Shown here one piece after another: positions 6,004-12,217 of a stretch of DNA of 13,489 nt. The DNA comes from Actinomycetota bacterium (GTDB lineage Bacteria > Actinomycetota > Actinomycetes > Streptosporangiales > Streptosporangiaceae): contig PMST01000629.1 of the NCBI GenBank assembly GCA_003168295.1, forward strand, positions 5,892 to 19,380, written 5' to 3'. The translations under genes were made by a program, and so were the position numbers. The notes beneath the pieces were generated by a model. That model searched no databases, was not told the DNA's origin, and saw only the letters and a list, made by a program, of their open reading frames with translations. Each line of letters begins with the position of its first letter. The stretch's first letter is position 1.

Positions 6004-7104
6004 GTGCAGCGGTTGGAGCAGGCGGGGATCGTGGTCCTGGTTCTCCTCCTCGTCGCCCTCCCGACCACGCTGCACGGCTGGCCGGGCAGCCTGGCAGGCA
6101 ACATCTTCATGGCCTTGCTGCTGGCGAGCGGGCTGTCGCTGGTGTGGTGGCGCACCCATCCCCGCCTGGTTGCCGTCCTGGGCGGATCGCTGTGGTTCGC
6201 GGTCGCTCTGCTCAGCAAGGACGGCTGGTTCCCCGAGGCTGCCCTGGCCATCATGGCCGGCCTCGCGGCGGTGGCCGCGCTCGCCTGGGCGGGCCGGGCG
6301 GCGTGGCTGGCGGCCCTCACTCTGGCCGTCTACCTGTACCTCTTCTGGCTCGTTCTGCCGCCCACCAGCCCGGTCTCGGTGGTGATGTTCAGCGCGCCCG
6401 GCTTCCTGGCCGGCACGGTCCTGCGGCTGCGCGGTGAGGCCGTGGATCAGCTCGCCCGCCGCGGCCGCGAGCTCGAGGAGGAGCGCGAGCTGTTCGCGCA
6501 GATCGCGCTGCGGCACGAACGGGCCCGCATTGCCAGTGAACTGCACGACATCATCGGCCACGCGATCAGCGTCATGGTCATCCAGGCCGCCGCCGGACAG
6601 CGTCTCGTCGGCCACGACCCGGTCCGGGCTCAGCAGGCCTTCACCGCCATAGCGGAGTCCGCCCGGCAGGGCCACAAAGACCTGCACCGGCTCGTGGAGC
6701 TGCTCGGCGGGACGGAGGTCGGCGGACCCGATCTGACCCTGATCGAGGAGGTCGTGACCAGGGCCGCCCGCAGCGGGCTGGACGTCTCGTGCCGGTTCGA
6801 AGGAGACCGGGACGGCGTAGCCGTCGCCGCGGCGCACATCGCCTTCCGCGTCGTCCAGGAGAGCCTGACCAACGCGCTGCGCCATGCCCCCGGTGCGGCC
6901 GTCCGAGTGCTGGTCAACGGCTCCGGGAGAGGCCTGACCGTGCGGGTGGAAAACGACCGTTCCGAGCAGGAGCGGCTGAACCTGTCCGGCACCGGACGCG
7001 GACTGATCGGTCTGCGTGAACGTGTCCAGGAGCTGGGCGGTCAGCTCCGCGCCGGGCCGACGCCGCACGGCGGCTGGCTGGTCGAGGCGACCCTGCCGAG
7101 CTGA
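6004..7104 (+). CDS. sensor histidine kinase, NarL/DesK-type (HisKA_3)
   Basis: This 366-residue membrane kinase has several N-terminal hydrophobic segments (about 8-26, 32-49, 54-70, 78-98, 99-118, 122-140). A charged linker (142-170) leads to the HisKA_3 box ERARIASELHDIIGHAISVM with phosphoacceptor H181. The HATPase_c domain has N290 in the N-box (QESLTNALRHA) and a glycine box GTGRGLIGLRERV starting at G329. All catalytic motifs are present, unlike the preceding kinase-like protein. The likely partner is the response regulator at 3430-4098. The GTG start at 6004 has GGGGG about eight bases upstream and lies 14 bases after the previous stop. The signal sensed is unknown. Its membrane region lacks the HxVLFGWxTRCG motif of the two preceding proteins. 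Confidence 0.92.
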   Translation: MQRLEQAGIVVLVLLLVALPTTLHGWPGSLAGNIFMALLLASGLSLVWWRTHPRLVAVLGGSLWFAVALLSKDGWFPEAALAIMAGLAAVAALAWAGRAAWLAALTLAVYLYLFWLVLPPTSPVSVVMFSAPGFLAGTVLRLRGEAVDQLARRGRELEEERELFAQIALRHERARIASELHDIIGHAISVMVIQAAAGQRLVGHDPVRAQQAFTAIAESARQGHKDLHRLVELLGGTEVGGPDLTLIEEVVTRAARSGLDVSCRFEGDRDGVAVAAAHIAFRVVQESLTNALRHAPGAAVRVLVNGSGRGLTVRVENDRSEQERLNLSGTGRGLIGLRERVQELGGQLRAGPTPHGGWLVEATLPS

Positions 7105-7110
7105 TCACGG

Positions 7111-7128
7111 TGGCGGGCCGGACCGCCA
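7111..7128 (+). terminator. possible terminator hairpin after kinase operon
   Basis: TGGCGG and CCGCCA form six-base arms around GCCGGA, six bases after the kinase stop codon. There is no T-run, so this is a weak call. The position at the end of an operon is its main support. Confidence 0.3.
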
Positions 7129-7282
7129 GCACCCAGCCGGCGACCCGATCGGGGAAGGTGACGCACGGCAGATGTCTTCCCGCGAGTGATCCAGGAACCG
7201 TCCCCGCGACGTACCACGATTGGGCAGGCGGCGGAGCCTGCGCACGGATCGTTGAGTTAGGAGAGAACTCATCGCCATCGGT

Positions 7283-7564
7283 GTGATATTCAACTTTCCC
7301 GGCGGGACCACGCAGCAGTACGACGAGATCGGCCGAGGGCTGAACAACGGCCAGCCGCTGCGCTCGCTGGCGGAATGGCCGGGTGGCGGCTGCCTTTCCC
7401 ACGTGGTCGGCGCGACACCCGGGGGTCTTTGTGTGCTTGACGTCTGGGAGTCGGCCGAGAAATTCCAGGCCTTCGGCGAGCAGCTGATGCCACTCATCCA
7501 GCAGGTGGGCCTCAAGCCGGACGAGCCCATCGTCTTTCCCGTGCACAACTTCGTCAACCAGTAG
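7283..7564 (+). CDS. small ABM-like (ferredoxin-fold) conserved protein, possible ATC start at 7271
   Basis: This protein of 93 residues from GTG 7283 has the typical features of small actinobacterial proteins with an antibiotic-biosynthesis-monooxygenase-like fold: VIFNFPGGTTQQYDEI near the start, GGCLSHVVGATPGGLCVLDVWES in the middle and PVHNFVNQ at the end. Relatives usually begin 'MAIxVIFxFPGGT'. Here the codons for LIAIGVIFNF are open upstream of the GTG, with ATC at 7271, and the strong AGGAGA (7259-7264) is six bases before that ATC but 18 before the GTG. An in-frame TGA at 7253-7255 excludes any earlier start. The natural start is therefore probably the ATC, or a mutated ATG, giving 97 residues. 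The function is unknown; dimeric heme or small-molecule binding is usual for this fold. It lies 178 bases after the kinase operon and may have its own promoter. Confidence 0.8.
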   Translation: MIFNFPGGTTQQYDEIGRGLNNGQPLRSLAEWPGGGCLSHVVGATPGGLCVLDVWESAEKFQAFGEQLMPLIQQVGLKPDEPIVFPVHNFVNQ

Positions 7565-7585
7565 GCGGCGCGGGGACCCGCCGCC
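7564..7585 (+). terminator. strong GC hairpin at the stop codon of the ABM-like gene
   Basis: GGCGG(CG)CGGG pairs with CCCGCCGCC, giving a nine-pair stem with a two-base bulge and a very small loop. It begins at the last base of the TAG stop. No T-run follows, as is common in GC-rich actinobacteria, so it is a candidate terminator or 3'-end stabiliser. Confidence 0.45.
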
Positions 7586-7632
7586 CGAGCCGCTGCGCAC
7601 GGCGAGCCCCGAAGGGCAGGTTGCCCGGGACA

Positions 7633-7704
7633 CCGATCGCGCTGTCAGGCATTACGATTCTGCATTTCCGCGGCGACCGGTGCGTCGAGCGCTTCTCCCA
7701 GGCC
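7633..7704 (+). pseudogene. SnoaL/NTF2-like fold remnant (C-terminal fragment)
   Basis: The + frame reads PIALSGITILHFRGDRCVER followed by FSQA, which matches the last beta strands of SnoaL-like polyketide-cyclase/steroid-isomerase-fold proteins ('G-I-T-I-L-R-F-x-x-G-R-C-V-E-R-W-x-Q-A-D'). The residues before about 7621 and after 7704 do not continue the family. The frame then drifts through unrelated codons to a TAA at 7774-7776. No start codon with a ribosome binding site or N-terminal domain exists upstream. It is a decayed gene fragment, recognised only from about 24 codons. Confidence 0.6.
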
Positions 7705-7759
7705 GTGAGCGTGATGAGCGCCTCAAATGGCCTCGGGCATCCACGCCAACGGCCTGGGC

Positions 7760-7802
7760 AGGCTGGCGGGGCTTAAGCAGGTCTCAGCAGGCCCGCCAGC
7801 CT
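7760..7802. repeat. perfect 11-bp inverted repeat, hairpin-forming
   Basis: AGGCTGGCGGG (7760-7770) and CCCGCCAGCCT (7792-7802) are exact reverse complements separated by 21 bases, and the loop begins with the small palindrome GCTTAAGC. It lies between gene remains and could be a bidirectional terminator, or the scar or end of a lost element. No T-run follows on either side. Confidence 0.55.
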
Positions 7803-7855
7803 CACCACTCCCGCGACCGGCCTCACTTTGCCCAGCTCCAGCCAAGAATCAGCGC

Positions 7856-7903
7856 ATGGTTGTGGCAACCTGAACAGTATAGTGTAGTGGTTGCCACAAC
7901 CAT
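7856..7903. promoter_or_regulatory. perfect 15-bp inverted repeat made of two GGTTGnnnCAACC palindromes
   Basis: ATGGTTGTGGCAACC (7856-7870) and GGTTGCCACAACCAT (7889-7903) are perfect reverse complements around an 18-base AT-rich spacer. Each arm is itself a palindrome, GGTTGnnnCAACC, with centres 31 bp apart (about three turns). The spacer holds TATAGT on + (7878-7883) and TATACT on - (7876-7881), both -10-like, but no good -35 at normal distance. This fits a double operator for a dimeric repressor. No intact gene starts close by, so the controlled gene may have been lost. Confidence 0.5.
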
Positions 7904-7999
7904 ACGTTTCCGGTCTGTGACCAGCGATAATGGTGCTGTTGAAGATGGTACCGGGCCCTGAGGTACATACCGAACGGGGCGGATCTGGCTGCCCGGGCC

Positions 8000-8542
8000 T
8001 CACCAGCGAACCCCCGGCTCCTGGGCGGCCGTCGTGGATGCGAGAAATACCGGGGCCAGATGCCCAGCTGCATCACCGGCCACCAAAACCACATCAGCCC
8101 CAACCGCCCCGACAATACAAGAGTCCCAGGATCCTTTCCGCCTGGCCGAGGGGCCACCTAAGTCCAGCGCGAGCGATGACGCCGCCGCCAGCACCATGGC
8201 GGCGCGATCGGGGTCCCCGGTGATGTGCAGGTCGAGCCGGTCGGGGGCGGCCCGGTTGGCGACTAGCCAGCAGAACCCGACCGCGTCGGTGACGATCCCG
8301 ACGGAGGCGGCGGGTGAGCTCTGGCCGATCGGGATGTCCCAGGTGCCGCCGCCCGGTCCGGTCAGCACCAGGTGCACGCTGGTGGGCTCGCGCAGGCCGC
8401 TGCGGGCCGCGGCGTGCGGAAGCAGCCGGGCCGCGGCCTGTGTCATCAGGCTCAGCGTGGAAGGGTCGGGGACCGTGGGGGGCAGCCCGGCCGCCTGGCG
8501 GATGTCGTTGTCGTGAGTCCACAGCTCGAAGGCCCGGACCAC
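8000..8542 (-). pseudogene. truncated maleylpyruvate-isomerase-like (mycothiol-dependent) protein
   Basis: The frame encodes the C-terminal half of an MDMPI/DinB-type protein: VRAFELWTHDNDIRQAAG, a hydrophobic helical stretch, then VLTGPGGGTWDIPIG, TDAVGFCWLVANR and LDLHITGDPDRAAMVLAAAS. In complete family members, metal ligands come from an N-terminal His and an ExxxH motif. Here ExxxH survives (FELWTH, E6 and H10), but the roughly 130-residue N-terminal domain is absent. An in-frame TGA at 8549-8551 stands directly upstream, and a divergent gene begins at 8578. The last 50 or so residues do not look like the family and are probably read-through of non-coding sequence. The only start, GTG 8542, has no evident ribosome binding site. 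The likely status is a broken gene. Confidence 0.72.
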
Positions 8543-8565
8543 CAGCCGTCATTGCCGCAGCCGGC

Positions 8566-8571
8566 CATAAT
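8566..8571 (+). promoter_or_regulatory. candidate -10 element of a leaderless gene
   Basis: CATAAT lies six bases before the GTG start of the DUF5995 gene, which has no recognisable ribosome binding site. That spacing would place the transcription start at or near the start codon, a common actinobacterial arrangement. No convincing -35 element is seen. Confidence 0.35.
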
Positions 8572-8577
8572 GGCTGC

Positions 8578-9345
8578 GTGATCGAGGAGCTGATCGCCCG
8601 CATGGCGGCCCTGCTCGGGCCGCTGGCAGCCGCGGGGGACCAGCGACAGTACTTCCACGCCACCTACCAGCGCACCACCACCGCTGTGGCCGACGAGCTC
8701 AAACGCGGCGGCTTCGTCGACCCGGACTGGGTCGAGCGGTGGGACGTCGCGTTCGCCGACCTGTACCTGGATGCCCTGGAGGCCGACCTGGCGGACCGGA
8801 AGCCGGCGCTACCGTGGGAGATCGCGTTCGGTGCTCCTGTCGGCTTGCCTCCGCTGCGGCATGTGCTGCTCGGCATGAACGCGCACATCAACTACGACCT
8901 GCCGCAGGCCCTGCTGGCCGTGATCACCGACGAGCAATTCGACGACGCGACGCTACTCGCCCGGCGAGAGGCCGATCACCGGGCCATCGATGATGTGCTC
9001 GCGGCCCGGGTCGCCGCCGAGGACGACGAGCTGATCAGGCTCTCCGGGCCTGGGCCCCTGCTCGACCGGCTGCTGCGGCCGTTCAACCAGCTCGGCACCC
9101 AGCGCTTCTTGCGGGAGGCGCGGCGCAAGGTGTGGGCCAACGCGATCGCGCTGAGCCGGGCGCGCAGGCAGGGTCCGGACGCCTACGCGGCTGTCCTGGC
9201 CCAGCTGGAGGAACTCAGCGCCGCCAAGGTCACGGCGCTGCAGGCACCCGGCCAGGTGCTGCTCAAGCTGGCCGCCACCGGATTCGGGGTCAGGCTGCCG
9301 GCCAAGGCGTACGGCAACGGCACCTGGCCAGGTCATCCGGTATAG
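8578..9345 (+). CDS. DUF5995 family protein
   Basis: This 255-residue, mostly helical, soluble protein has no signal peptide. It matches the DUF5995 pattern: an N-terminal IARMAALLGPL helix, FHATYQRTTTAVADEL, a DPDWVERWDVAFADLYLDAL segment, a 'PWEIAF' tryptophan and the hallmark HVLLGMNAHINYDLPQALL (about residues 93-111). The C-terminal third is an Arg/Ala-rich helical region followed by a short tail. The family has no established function; the conserved NAHINYDL motif with its His and acidic residue suggests an active or binding site. I chose GTG 8578 over a much earlier in-frame ATG (8314) because the N-terminus then matches the family and the earlier sequence overlaps the divergent fragment antisense. 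It stands alone among gene remains and its 3' end overlaps a convergent remnant. Confidence 0.85.
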   Translation: MIEELIARMAALLGPLAAAGDQRQYFHATYQRTTTAVADELKRGGFVDPDWVERWDVAFADLYLDALEADLADRKPALPWEIAFGAPVGLPPLRHVLLGMNAHINYDLPQALLAVITDEQFDDATLLARREADHRAIDDVLAARVAAEDDELIRLSGPGPLLDRLLRPFNQLGTQRFLREARRKVWANAIALSRARRQGPDAYAAVLAQLEELSAAKVTALQAPGQVLLKLAATGFGVRLPAKAYGNGTWPGHPV

Positions 9346-9485
9346 AGGGCATCGATGGCGTCGGCGTACTTGGCATGGACGATGCGGCGCTTGAGCTTGA
9401 GCGTGGGGGTGAGTTCGCCGATCACCCCGTGGTGATCGCGCCGTCGCAGCACCTGGATGCCGAGGGCGGCTGTCACGATGAACAT
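9333..9485 (-). pseudogene. C-terminal remnant of long-chain acyl-CoA synthetase (AMP-dependent ligase)
   Basis: The - strand frame ends with IGELTPTLKLKRR, then IVHAKYADAIDALYTG and a TGA at 9335-9333. This is the typical end of FAA1/FadD15-type long-chain fatty acyl-CoA ligases, where the LTPTLKxKR lysine region belongs to the C-terminal lid domain. Only about 30 codons fit the family. The residues before (from ATG 9485) do not continue it, and a stop codon follows upstream in frame. The ligase body of more than 550 residues is missing. The fragment overlaps the end of the DUF5995 gene by 13 bases. It is too short to act as an enzyme. Confidence 0.75.
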
Positions 9486-9571
9486 GCGCCACTACTGAAA
9501 GCAGCCGGCGATTAGTGCTGTCGGCGCAGTCTTGCGACGAGGAGGTTCTACCAGTCGGCGGCGTTTGTGCT

Positions 9572-9988
9572 CTACCCGGGCGCGGTCGTTGTCGCCGGGT
9601 TGCTGTCCGGGATGGGGATCTCGTTGAGCTGGACGAGGCTTCCGGGTCCGCCGGTGCTCAGCGCGGGGATGGCGGAGATGAAGGCGTGGACGTGGCCGGT
9701 CTTCAGGTGCGCGTCGAACGCGGCGGCGTCGGTGTAGATCTCGTAGAGGTAGAAGCGGCCGGGGGTGTCGCGGGCCTCATACGCGGTGAAGGTGACGCAG
9801 CCGGGTTCGCGGCGCACTGCGCGGACGAGTTCGACGATCTTGGTGCGGAAGGCCCCTTCGAGGCCGGGCCTGGCGTCCAGGACGGCGATCATCGGGCGGG
9901 GGTCGGGGTCGGACGTGTCGACCTGGAGGTTGCCGTGGTGCAGGCTGGCGGTCAGAAAGTCCTCGGTGCCGGTCGAGGTCTGCGGCAT
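9572..9988 (-). CDS. antibiotic biosynthesis monooxygenase (ABM/YgiN-like) domain protein
   Basis: The product has 138 residues. A Ser/Asp-rich N-terminal stretch (1-30) precedes a single ABM ferredoxin-like domain at about 32-123. Visible features are MIAVLDARPGLEGAFRTKIVEL, REPGCVTFTAYEARDTPGRFYLYEIYTD and AAFDAHLKTGHVHAF, which follow the classic EPGC...YE...D...AHL...H pattern. Such cofactor-free proteins oxidise aromatic or quinone substrates or act in heme or stress metabolism; the substrate here is unknown. ATG 9988 is preceded by GGAG (about ten bases) and lies four bases after the stop of the MBL-fold gene, so the two are coupled. A longer in-frame extension to 10090 overlaps that gene and is rejected. 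It is the last gene of the - strand cassette that starts at the cupin. Confidence 0.85.
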   Translation of the reverse strand: MPQTSTGTEDFLTASLHHGNLQVDTSDPDPRPMIAVLDARPGLEGAFRTKIVELVRAVRREPGCVTFTAYEARDTPGRFYLYEIYTDAAAFDAHLKTGHVHAFISAIPALSTGGPGSLVQLNEIPIPDSNPATTTAPG

Positions 9989-9992
9989 GGGG

Positions 9993-10739
9993 TCACAGCT
10001 CCACTCGGGTGCCGGGCTCGATGACGCGAACACTGGTCCCGGGGGCCAGGTCGCGGGATGCGTCCTGGTAGTGCAGCGGGTTCTTGTCACTGCTGGTGAT
10101 CAGCCGGTCCCCTAGGAAGCCACTGGTGAAGGCGTAGTGGTGGGGGATGGCCAGCTCGGGCTTGAGGATGGCGGTCAGCTCGGCGGCCTCCCGGGCGTTC
10201 ATGACGACCTGCATGTTGTTCGCGGGGCGGATGTGCAGGCCGTTGGTGGGCAGCAGGGCCAGGGAGATGTGGCCGAGCCGGTGGGGGATCTCGCCGAGTT
10301 CGGGGATCAGCATGGTGTCCCCGGCGAAGTACACGGCCTCCGGACCTGAGCGCAGGACGAAGGTGACCTCGTAGACGCCGTGCTTGGCGGGGGTGGCGGT
10401 GATGGTGACGCCGCCGGCTTCGGCCTCCTCCCAGGGCTTGAGGGCGGTGACGTTGGTGAAGCCATACTTGCGGGCGACCTCGACGACCGTTCCGGCGACG
10501 AACAGCGGGACGGACTGGTCGCGGTAGGCGGCGAACGTCTCCAGGTCGCAATGGTCGTAGTGCTCGTGGCTGATCAAGACACCGTCCAGCCGGGGCAGGT
10601 CGGCGATGCCCAGGGCGATCGGCTCGCCCTGGTAGTAGCCGGGCCTGGTGCTGAACCAGGGGTCGGTCAGGAAGATGCGCCCGCCGATCTCGATCAGGTG
10701 GCAGCTGTGCGTGATGCGGGTGACTGCGGTCTTGGACAT
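9993..10739 (-). CDS. MBL-fold metal-dependent hydrolase (UlaG/beta-lactamase superfamily)
   Basis: This 248-residue soluble protein begins with the family-like THSCHLIEIGGRIFLTDPWF. It carries the metal-binding motif SHEHYDHCD (H58, H60, D62, H63), AKHG (H120), FAGDT (D141) and IPHHY (H200/H201). This is the ligand set for a dinuclear Zn or Mn site in UlaG/YcbL-like hydrolases, which open lactones or cleave ester or phosphodiester bonds. AGGGA stands about eight bases before the ATG. It is 46 bases downstream of the alpha/beta hydrolase and four bases upstream of the ABM gene, so the three are probably co-transcribed. The exact substrate cannot be inferred. A detoxifying or lactone-opening role in the cassette is plausible. 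Confidence 0.88.
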   Translation of the reverse strand: MSKTAVTRITHSCHLIEIGGRIFLTDPWFSTRPGYYQGEPIALGIADLPRLDGVLISHEHYDHCDLETFAAYRDQSVPLFVAGTVVEVARKYGFTNVTALKPWEEAEAGGVTITATPAKHGVYEVTFVLRSGPEAVYFAGDTMLIPELGEIPHRLGHISLALLPTNGLHIRPANNMQVVMNAREAAELTAILKPELAIPHHYAFTSGFLGDRLITSSDKNPLHYQDASRDLAPGTSVRVIEPGTRVEL

Positions 10740-10785
10740 GGTCGTGATCCCTGTGCTTTCGGTGCGGCGGCTGGTGGCGGGCGGG

Positions 10786-11589
10786 TCAGTGCGCGAAGGC
10801 GGAGAAGTCGGTGTCCGCGCTGTCCCAGATCGCGTGGATGACCTGGTCGGGAGTCTCGAGCTGCGGGGAGTGCCCGGTGTCGGGTAGCAGCTGGAACCGG
10901 GCCATGGGGATCGCGGCGGCGTAGGCGCGCCCGTAGTCGACGTCGACGATCCCGTCGCTGCGGCCCCACAGCACCAGGGTGGGGATCTCGAGCGCCCCGA
11001 GACGCCCGGCGAGAGTCGGATCGGTCATGGCGGTGCCCGCGTACACGCCGATCGCGGCCCGGTTGCCCGCGGCGATCGCCTGCGCGGCCGGGGGCAGGGT
11101 CGCGGGGTCGATGCGGAACGGCCCGGGGTTGTGGAAGCTGAGCTGGAAGACCTGGTCCAGGGTCAGGGAGAAGAAGTCGGCCACCGGATGGCCGGGCACC
11201 TCGATGCCGACCGCGTCGATCAGCACGATGCCGCTGACCCGCGGCGACTTCAGCAGTGCGATCTCCGCGGCGATCCAGCCTCCGATGGAGTTGCCGATGA
11301 CGGTGACGTCCTGAAGGTCGAGCTGGCCGACCAGCGCGTTGTACAGCGCGGCCAGGCCGCCGATGGAGTTCAGCGCCCCGGGCCGGGGGGTGCCGCCGAA
11401 CCCGGGGTGGGTCGGGACGAGCACGCGCACGTCGTGGGCGGCGGCGAACTGCTCGGCGAACCCGGTCACCGACTGCGGGCCCGCCCCGCCGTGCAGGAGC
11501 AGGAACGGCTGCCCGGACCCGTAGTCGGCCACGCTCACCTCGACCTGGCCGGTACCGGTCAGGCCCACGGCGTGAATAGCGGTGTTCAT
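10786..11589 (-). CDS. alpha/beta-fold hydrolase
   Basis: This 267-residue cytoplasmic hydrolase has a complete catalytic triad: nucleophile S101 in GNSIGG, acid D212 in LWGRSDGIVD and H240 in PDTGHSPQLE. The oxyanion-hole region LLLHGGAGP lies at 30-38. The cap domain is about residues 128-195. Its general architecture resembles C-C bond hydrolases of aromatic meta-cleavage (MhpC/BphD-like) and esterases or haloperoxidase-like enzymes, but the nucleophile motif alone does not choose between them. AAGGAGAG just before the ATG is an excellent ribosome binding site. It follows the cupin gene by 67 bases and precedes the MBL-fold gene by 46 bases on the same strand. Confidence 0.9.
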   Translation of the reverse strand: MNTAIHAVGLTGTGQVEVSVADYGSGQPFLLLHGGAGPQSVTGFAEQFAAAHDVRVLVPTHPGFGGTPRPGALNSIGGLAALYNALVGQLDLQDVTVIGNSIGGWIAAEIALLKSPRVSGIVLIDAVGIEVPGHPVADFFSLTLDQVFQLSFHNPGPFRIDPATLPPAAQAIAAGNRAAIGVYAGTAMTDPTLAGRLGALEIPTLVLWGRSDGIVDVDYGRAYAAAIPMARFQLLPDTGHSPQLETPDQVIHAIWDSADTDFSAFAH

Positions 11590-11656
11590 GGGTCTCTCCT
11601 TGTGCTGGTACTGATTCCGGGTGCCGAGGCGGCCGGCCCGGATGGAACTGGAGGTG

Positions 11657-12115
11657 TCAGGCGAAGTCGGTGGCCGGCTCGGTGGCGTAGCGGCTCATCG
11701 CCTGGATCGTGGTCTCGGCGGTCAGCGGCTGGCCGTCGGCGATCATGTCGCGCAGGTCGCGGAAGTACTCCACGTACAGGTCCGGGGTGAAGGTGTTGAG
11801 AATGATGGTGGTCTGGTCGCCCGGGTTGGCGAAGGTGTGCGGCGCGCCCGGCGGGATCATGACCAGGGTTCCGGCCGGCGCGTCGTAGACGGTCTCGCCG
11901 ACGGTGAACCGCGCGGTACCGGACACGACGTAGAAGCCCTCGTCGTGCCGGGCATGGCGATGCTGGGGTGGCCCGTCGGTGTGCGGTGCGATCGTGATCT
12001 CGCCCATCCCGAGCCGGTGCCCGGTGGTCGAGCCGTCCTCCAGGATCCGCACCCGGGTCGGACCGAGCTGGATCGACTCGCCGCCGTCTGGGCCGACCAC
12101 TGAAACCTGTGCCAC
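11657..12115 (-). CDS. cupin-domain protein (small metal-binding beta-barrel)
   Basis: This 152-residue single-domain cupin has both conserved motifs. The first is PPQHRHARHDEGFYVVSG with ligands H52, H54 and E59; the second is IPPGAPHTFAN with H93. A complete 3-His-1-Glu metal site is therefore predicted. Residues 107-152 form a helical C-terminal extension. Such cupins can be dioxygenases, isomerases or ligand-binding proteins; the function here is open. I chose GTG 12115 because GGGAG lies about seven bases upstream. A longer in-frame ATG at 12193 would place the operator at 12145-12170 inside the coding region. It is the first gene of the - strand cassette and faces the TetR gene across a 235-base regulatory region. 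Confidence 0.88.
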   Translation of the reverse strand: MAQVSVVGPDGGESIQLGPTRVRILEDGSTTGHRLGMGEITIAPHTDGPPQHRHARHDEGFYVVSGTARFTVGETVYDAPAGTLVMIPPGAPHTFANPGDQTTIILNTFTPDLYVEYFRDLRDMIADGQPLTAETTIQAMSRYATEPATDFA

Positions 12116-12144
12116 GAGAGACTCCCATCGAGATAGTTGACTCT

Positions 12145-12170
12145 CTTTGTAAGAGCTAACTCTCACAAAG
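12145..12170. promoter_or_regulatory. inverted repeat operator upstream of the cupin cassette
   Basis: CTTTGTAAGAG (12145-12155) and CTCTCACAAAG (12160-12170) are reverse complements at ten of eleven positions with a four-base spacer. The site lies 30 bases before the cupin start, over the likely promoter. A third similar half-site, CTCTTACGAAG, occurs at 12203-12213 within the small palindrome CTCTTACGAAGAG. A TetR-type dimer is the probable ligand. Confidence 0.55.
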
Positions 12171-12217
12171 CATATGCGCGCCAGCCTCTTCATGCAAGTG
12201 GACTCTTACGAAGAGAC

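Larger units (their letters stand above)
7732..7999. other. gene-free stretch with two perfect inverted repeats
   Basis: This 268-base stretch has no frame with family-like composition or a ribosome binding site. It contains the inverted repeats at 7760-7802 and 7856-7903, described separately. The segment around 7871-7905 is noticeably more AT-rich than its surroundings. I see no tRNA-like or CRISPR-like structure. Confidence 0.6.

Noticed and set aside
5743..7068. 441-codon open frame antisense to the two kinase-like genes
   Set aside because: The composition is Gln/Arg/Gly-rich without domains, and it overlaps the conserved H-box and ATPase codons of the + strand kinase.
6914..7633. 239-codon - strand frame across the kinase end and the ABM-like gene
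   Set aside because: It covers the antisense of two better-supported genes and is Arg/Ser-rich.
7856..7903. Considered as the end of an insertion sequence or miniature element
   Set aside because: There is no transposase, no flanking target duplication that I can see and no second copy in the window. The internal palindromic arms fit an operator better.
7930..8223. 97-codon + strand frame in the gene-poor stretch
   Set aside because: It is Pro/Arg/His-rich, has no ribosome binding site or family features, and overlaps the MDMPI fragment antisense.
8314..8577. N-terminal extension of the DUF5995 protein
   Set aside because: The residues are Arg/Pro/Gly-rich and antisense to the MDMPI fragment; the family starts at GTG 8578.
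9515..10024. 169-codon + strand frame over the ABM gene
   Set aside because: It is a Gly/Val-rich mirror of a conserved ABM domain.
12116..12193. 26-residue N-terminal extension of the cupin
   Set aside because: It runs through the palindromic operator, and a good ribosome binding site precedes GTG 12115.
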